DNA of 64,000 nucleotides from Micrasema longulum (Eukaryota > Arthropoda > Insecta > Trichoptera > Brachycentridae): positions 248,001-312,000 of the forward strand of contig JAGVSM010003740.1 in NCBI GenBank assembly GCA_022494885.1, written 5' to 3'. Shown in pieces: positions 58,990 to 64,000 of this stretch (its first letter is position 1; the number at the start of each line of letters is the position of its first letter). Under the pieces are notes generated by a model. It saw nothing but the letters and a program-made list of their open reading frames with translations, made no database searches and was not told the origin of the DNA. The translations under genes and the position numbers were made by a program.

Positions 58990-59310
58990 TACAACACAGA
59001 TGGAGAACATTAAAAGAAAAAGGGGAATATAAAAATCTAGGCATTTTAAGGTCTCATTATCTGTCATTGGCTGGTTTAAGTGACCATTTCACACACTCTC
59101 CCAATGTTTGAACATCCATATATATTTTATTCTTCATTAAACCTATATTGCTGTAGGTGAGATTGAGCAAATTATTTCACTTACTAGACAATATCTGAAA
59201 ATATTCAACTTCTGAACCAGCCTATGATAGCTGGTAAGCCCTGTAAATGCCTAGACCATAGCTTTCTATCTTACCATCATTCTCTTTTCCCGAATCCTCT
59301 CCCTTTCACC
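58990..59310. mobile_element. CTAGGCATT-family foldback element
   Basis: GGGGAATATAAAAATCTAGG near 59023-59042 faces TGTAAATGCCTAGACC near 59240-59255. The interior TCATTGGCTGGTTTAAGTGA matches 40070-40090 and relates to 25590-25620. Confidence 0.5.
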
Positions 59311-59429
59311 TGCTAAACTCCGTATTTGATTCCACTTTCCATGCATTCTTTACCTCATCATTTAATGACAAAATTATCATGATTGATGAAAATCAAAAAA
59401 AAATATGTGTGCAGAAAGAAAATTGGACA

Positions 59430-59860
59430 AATAAGGAACTTCAGCCCAACGGGAAATTGGATACAATAATTTTTTTCTTGCGCGCTTTAAAAATTGGAGC
59501 ATTAAATTGAACAGCAAAGTTTGAAAATGTACAAAAAAAATATTAAAAATATTTCAAGGAAAACAAACAACTTTGAACGACGCCACTAGTTCATATTAAT
59601 CAACCAATACCAAGAATTTTGGAAGATTTCCGGTTTGGTTACCGTCAACGGACCAATGGGCAGAACTGATTGAGAATAAGCGGAAGAGAATCTCTGACGT
59701 CACGCGCGGAGTTATTTCAGAAATACAAAACTTTAAAAAATCATAGCGCTAATAACACGATATGTAAAAATAAAAATAAAAATGTTGGCTTAGTATAATA
59801 GTCTATTAACAAATAAAATAAATTAAAAAACCACTGAACTTCCTCATCACAGGGCGTACA
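59430..59860 (-). mobile_element. Non-autonomous DNA element, copy 3 (GGAAATCTRCC family)
   Basis: AGGAACTTCAGCCC at the left and CCACTGAACTTCCTCATC at the right are inverted. The centre has GAAGATTTCCGGTTTGGTTA and TGACGTCACGCGCGG. Confidence 0.5.
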
Positions 59861-59937
59861 AATGTCTAATAACACAATTTTCGAAAAAATAAAAAAAATT
59901 ACAAAAAGGTTTTGATTTATCCTAATTTTTCTATTTT

Positions 59938-60064
59938 AAGACCATTTCCTAAAAGTCGTAAATAACTTGTGCTGGAAAAACGGGAATTAAGTTGTGGTAA
60001 ACTGGGATTTGAACCTCGGACCTTTTATCTGTGAGTCCACAACACTACCACGGGACTACAAAAC
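59938..60064 (-). mobile_element. SINE family 3, intronic copy
   Basis: GTCGTAAATAACTTGTGCTG and GGGATTTGAACCTCGGACC are shared with 35222-35349. Confidence 0.55.
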
Positions 60065-60221
60065 GGTTCAAAATGTTAATGTGTTAGTGCCTGTCGGAGA
60101 ACCAAGTAGTCATACAAATTTCGTTCGTGTTAGTAGGCAAACCAGAATATTTTATTTGAAAAAGTTTGGTCTCCCATACTTAAGAAAAGCTATTTTAAAT
60201 ATTTTAATAGACCGTACTAAC

Positions 60222-60371
60222 CTTTATACTAGACAGTTTTTTTTGTATTCTCTCTTGAACTTTGGTTACCCAGACAGGATTTCTGAAGGTGTCAAACGCA
60301 ATCCTTGCCAGCATTGCATTCAGCCACATGAAGTCATCTCTTGATTGAGAACTCTCCGACTTTTGTTTTGA
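60222..60371 (-). CDS. Tex2: TEX2 exon b, start of SMP domain
   Basis: 50 codons between TTTTTTAG and AAG/GTTAGT, phase 0 at both ends. MWLNAMLARIAFDTFRNPVW followed by IQKKLSSIK is the hallmark opening of an SMP domain (W-[VL]-N-x-[LM]-x-x-R). Confidence 0.85.
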
Positions 60372-60399
60372 CTAAAAAATAAAGGTACACACATAATTA

Positions 60400-60520
60400 T
60401 AAATTATCTTGCCTTCACTGATCAAATGATCAAGGTACACAGCAATTGGAGTTCCAATGCAGTACCCCATGCACCACTGGGTGCAGCTAAGGAAATTATG
60501 ATTATGATGATGATGATGGT
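60400..60520 (+). mobile_element. SINE family 2, 3' fragment
   Basis: CAATTGGAGTTCCAATGCAG and CACCACTGGGTGCAGC, with a (ATGATG)n end. Confidence 0.55.
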
Positions 60521-60639
60521 GATTTATACATATTTACAACTAAAAGAAAATGGCTCTAAAATTGAAATATTTGGGTTAAAAAATATCATCAATCAGTGCA
60601 TATCCAAGTTTTTGTGATTTATGCAGGTATTTTAATATT

Positions 60640-60910
60640 GTGGCAACTAGTTGTATACCATATCATTGTTAGTGCGTTCCTCACAATGCTCAAAGTCCCA
60701 GGTTCGATTCCTGGTAAGGTGGATGCGAAATATTGTTTTTAGAGGTGGTTCTCCATTGCAGTATTTAATTGTTCACGGACAGCACCTGAAGCATAAGACT
60801 GATCACCTTATATTCCCGTGCTAAAAAATTATCAAGATTCACCGCAATTGGAGTGCCAACGCAGTGCCTTATACACCACTGGGTGCGGATAGCGAAAAAG
60901 TGATGGCGAA
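60640..60910 (+). mobile_element. SINE family 2, diverged copy
   Basis: CAGGTTCGATTCCTGG retains a perfect B box. The body, CTGAAGCATAAGACTGATCA, and the 3' end, CACCACTGGGTGCGG, fit family 2. Confidence 0.6.
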
Positions 60911-61079
60911 CTGTATTAGAAAATAGTAATCAAGTTGTGAGGTTCGAACCTCGGATCTCTGTTATGTAATAGAATTTGATTATCGTGGATAGGTTTGATT
61001 TAAAAAATAAATGTTATGTTTATTGTGAGATTAGAGTATTGTAAAAATTAGTATATAGTAAATGAAATAATTATAAATA

Positions 61080-61345
61080 TTTGTTAATCTTCTTCGCAGT
61101 CTCAATCATGGGGATTAGTTTGCAGCAAACTGCATCCTGCATCTCGTTCTCCACGGCGTTCTATTCTCTGCAGCCCTCTTCCCCTCAAAATATGAGGTAC
61201 AGTTTGAATCCTAGCACACTTGCTCTAACTTCTGTTGGGGGCGCCCTCTGTGATTTGTCCCCTCAGCCATTCCCTTTATTATGTCATGCAGGAGACCCTC
61301 ATGGCGCATAATGTGGCCGAACCGTTGGGCTCGCCTCACAATAAT
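61080..61345 (-). pseudogene. LINE ORF2 C-terminal fragment in TEX2 intron
   Basis: Minus-strand reading gives RFGHIMRHEGLLHDIIKGMA and HRGRPQQKLEQ, the last part of a non-LTR ORF2 different from the other fragments in the window. Confidence 0.65.
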
Positions 61346-61349
61346 ATTG

Positions 61350-62890
61350 ACTAACTTAATGAAATAAATAAATAACGAGTTAAATACACAATTGATTTAA
61401 TAATGGTGTATGCAGTTCAAATGCAAACTCTAAAATAATCTTTAAGATGATGCATCATAAAAAACTTACAAGACTTCAAATATGAGAACAATTCTTAATT
61501 TTATATTCCTTTGTCTTCTAATATAGTATAAAATAAAAGATAGGTTTAAATGGTGGATGAAATAAAATACATAAACGAAATACCAAAAAATAATTAGTGG
61601 ATTGAATTTTAGTAGTAAGGAAATAAACCAACTTTAATTATAGCAAATATGGGGTGTGGAAAACGTTGGGAAGTAACAGGACTTGTGGAGGGGCGGGAAT
61701 TGTAATCACGAGTGTAGAGATGGTTGCCCTGAAAAATTATTGATCATTTAACTTACTGAAAATAGTCCTACAAATAAAATTAATATGCTGTTTAGGTTCA
61801 ATTTTTCTTATGTTTGACCATTTTTATGCTGGATTAATATTGTTAAAGATTCACACGCATACTTACGGTTACAAAATATTATCTCATATCTAACAGTTTT
61901 ATTCATGTATTAGAAGAAAATGCAGTGGCAGAGAATTATGATGAATAGGTATTTGAACATTGTTTTTCTGTCACTCTCTCACAAATGCCTTTCTGGTACT
62001 GTGCGAAAAAGATAGCTGCACGTCGAACTGATAATGTCTAACTAAAACGGAAAAAATGACATTTTGTAGTCCCGTTTTCTGCACCCCAAAACTAAACCAA
62101 TTTTACTGTTTTTTTTTGGGAAAAGTGTCAGACTGAAATTTTCTGTGTTGGTACCTTATGCATTTTTGGAGAATGTTATCATATTTGTATACTGTGCACC
62201 CGAATACGGCAGATAAAACTGGTCGCTTTTAAGGGTTTTGGATGGTCCTAGGTCCCATAGAAAACAATTTAAAAAATAAAAATAAAAACAATAGGGACCA
62301 GCTAATAGTAAATATATCTTTAGTGTGTGAAAAAATCACTGCTCTGGTGCCATAATCCAGGGAGAAAATACGCTTGTACGAAGAAAATTAAGATGGCGTG
62401 TTTTCTATAAACATTGGTAAGTAATCTTGATACAATTTTTAAATAATATTTGGTATACTGGTCATCATAGGTTTTAATGAACATTCATAGTGTTACGAGT
62501 CAGTTAAATAATGGTTTAATGGTTACTATCTGATTTCGACCGGTTAAATGCCACATTATTATTTGATTATTTCTTTCTTTCCCCAATTAATGAATATGCC
62601 ATATGTGATTATTTCTTAAATGTTAATCACCATTCTTATATTTTATTTACATCGCATTGAATTAGGCAAAGATAATACACAAAGTATTAGGCATACAAAC
62701 GACAAAACAAATTTACCTTAGGTCACCAGTAAATTAATATATTTTTATACTTTACATTTTACAATTTGGAAAATTGCTTAGATAAAACGTACAAATTATG
62801 ACTAGAATTTGAATTTCGATTCAAATACCTACCGCTGACTGTCAGTTGACAAAATTGGTGTATTAAACACACAGCCATCAGTTATTGTTA
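61350..62890. other. TEX2 intron sequence, nothing recognised
   Basis: AT-rich, without supported genes or repeat matches. Confidence 0.45.
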
Positions 62891-62892
62891 CA

Positions 62893-63070
62893 TTTTTTTT
62901 TTGCACCACAACAGGCCAGGAGGCCTAATTACAGTGGTGAATTACATCACAGAGCACCCAGGCTTGAGAAAAACCACATTTTTTAAATTTTTGTGTTCTC
63001 ACCGGGAATCGAACCCGGAACCTTCCGTGCGTGAGTCAAGCGTCTTGACCACTACACCACGGAGGCCGCC
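62893..63070 (-). mobile_element. SINE family 1, intronic copy with perfect B box
   Basis: TTGCACCACAACAGGCCAGG body. GGGAATCGAACCCGG on the plus strand is the complement of a perfect B box. Confidence 0.8.
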
Positions 63071-63418
63071 AACGAATAGTTAACAGTTCGTAACACTTAC
63101 AGGAGATTTATGGATTGTTTATAAAACCAACCTTAGGTGTATTACATTTAATTTACTGCTAGGGTAATTTCATTGTAGTGAAATGAGAATTTTTCACATA
63201 CTTGAAGTTATAGTTGAAAAGACATACAAAAAAGTCATCAGAAGTGTATAGGTATACTATTGAAAAATGAGCCCAGTATATGTATTATGTACTCTAAGAT
63301 TATTACACAATCTTCTAGAAAACTAATATTGATTCTTTATATTCACTAAAGTCATAATCAAGTAAAAAAAAATCTGTAAATCAGTTGTCTTTAAATGCCA
63401 ACGGAATAAATTTATTAC

Positions 63419-63547
63419 CTCTAGGATATTCTTCATGTATACCCAAAAGTCAACATCTTGATCTGAATGAAATGCACCAGTCAAAGGCGATTCCAGATTT
63501 AGGCCTCCCTGAGTCCACAGTACCGAGGGCGAGTCAGATCTAAAAGT
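63419..63547 (-). CDS. Tex2: TEX2 exon a
   Basis: 43 codons between TTTTCAG and GAG/GTAATA, phase 0 at both ends. Contains SDSPSVLWTQGGLNLES and ends DVDFWVYMKNILE, which resembles the region just before the SMP domain of animal TEX2. Confidence 0.75.
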
Positions 63548-63599
63548 CTGAAAACAAGTTTGATCATATTATAAAAGAGTTTTATTAACATTAAAGCTA

Positions 63600-63935
63600 T
63601 TAATGTATATAATTTTAAAAGCAATCCTACAATATCTTGGTTCCGTAGATTTCTTAAACCATCAGAAAACACTAAGATATTTTCATATCATTATATCTAT
63701 TTTTATTTTCTTATATCGTCGGCATGCATTACCGCCAACCTACCAAATCAACTATTTCCAGGAGACAGTAAAAACTGTTTTTAAATCAAATCTAACACAT
63801 TATTTACTCCGATCCGCGGTACTGTTCTTCTTCAGAAAGCTCGCCTACTATTGGTTCCACGCTCATCTTATGATTACGGAACATCCAACAATTTTATTTA
63901 GTATACATTCTAAAGTTTATCCATTACCTTAAGTT
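63600..63935 (+). pseudogene. Possible LINE ORF2 C-terminal remnant
   Basis: RRHALPPTYQINYFQETVK and VFKSNLTHYLL have the shape of the ALP..FK..L..YL end of many LINE ORF2 proteins. Weak evidence. Confidence 0.3.
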
Positions 63936-64000
63936 ATTGAAATAAATTCTAATTAAAAAATACTGTACACATATATAAATATAAACAGTGCCTTATGAAC

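Larger units (their letters stand above)
55160..63547 (-). other. Tex2: TEX2 homologue gene body (3' part)
   Basis: Seven exons on the minus strand join in one frame and give 353 residues plus stop: exon a 63547-63419, b 60371-60222, c 58208-58019, d 57062-56894, e 56002-55903, f 55569-55430, g 55343-55160. Every intron has GT-AG ends, and the phases agree (0, 0, 1, 2, 0, 2). TEX2 proteins are ER membrane proteins with a C-terminal SMP domain of the TULIP lipid-transfer fold, related to yeast Nvj2. The N-terminal part, membrane segments and PH-like domain must lie beyond the window. An exon between a and b cannot be excluded. Introns are filled with SINEs and LINE fragments. Confidence 0.88.

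Noticed and set aside
60685..60725. tRNA gene from a perfect GGTTCGATTCC
   Set aside because: No complete cloverleaf can be drawn, and the downstream sequence is SINE family 2.
1..64000. CRISPR arrays, bacterial operons, phage or viral genes
   Set aside because: No spaced short repeats, no ribosome-binding-site/operon layout and no viral structural genes are seen. All polymerase-like genes are retrotransposon-encoded.

Overview
The window looks like nuclear DNA of an arthropod, most likely a lepidopteran insect. It is AT-rich, has split genes with long introns, and is crowded with jockey/CR1-like LINEs, an RTE-like LINE, Penelope-like elements, mariner, piggyBac-like and Harbinger-like remnants, and several tRNA-derived SINE families. 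There is no bacterial, organellar or CRISPR signal. The order assignment is inference from repeat style; arthropod is firmer than Lepidoptera.

Host genes. (1) On the minus strand, 55160-63547 holds the last seven coding exons of a TEX2 homologue, an ER lipid-transfer protein with an SMP domain. All seven splice junctions agree in phase, the stop codon is present, and the 5' part lies beyond the window. (2) On the plus strand, 35891-36243 is the GC-rich last exon of a gene whose product ends in a netrin/TIMP-like (NTR) module. Its 3' UTR carries a 245-bp foldback MITE. No other host exon can be supported.

Dominant structure. Positions 3698-17258 form a palindrome of about 13.5 kb. The left arm (3698-10530) runs: full-length jockey/CR1-type LINE (+), about 0.9 kb of other sequence including a foldback repeat, then a 5'-truncated Penelope-like element (-). 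The right arm (10562-17258) is the same in reverse order and orientation. The two arms are joined by a 31-nt loop that belongs to the right-hand Penelope copy. The outer arms are nearly identical, but the 440 bp just right of the centre is heavily degraded. This could be a real fold-back inversion or a long-read fold-back/assembly artefact, and the sequence holds clues for both.

Layout. 1-3697: AT-rich, no supported gene. 3698-17258: palindrome. 17259-35400: repeats, SINEs, LINE tails, a Harbinger-like element at 30164-30683. 35400-37530: hairpin with a hammerhead-like core, then the NTR exon and 3' UTR. 37530-55000: AT-rich DNA with DNA-transposon remnants (39.6, 42.1, 43.2, 51.2, 52.2 kb), LINE tails and SINEs, including a LINE 3' end nested in a SINE at 45.7 kb. 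55000-64000: TEX2 exons with repeat-filled introns.

Two retroelement lineages are well enough preserved to describe: the LINE (ORF1 with three zinc knuckles; ORF2 with endonuclease and reverse transcriptase) and the Penelope-like element (reverse transcriptase plus GIY-YIG endonuclease, with a hammerhead-like motif downstream). All copies carry breaks.
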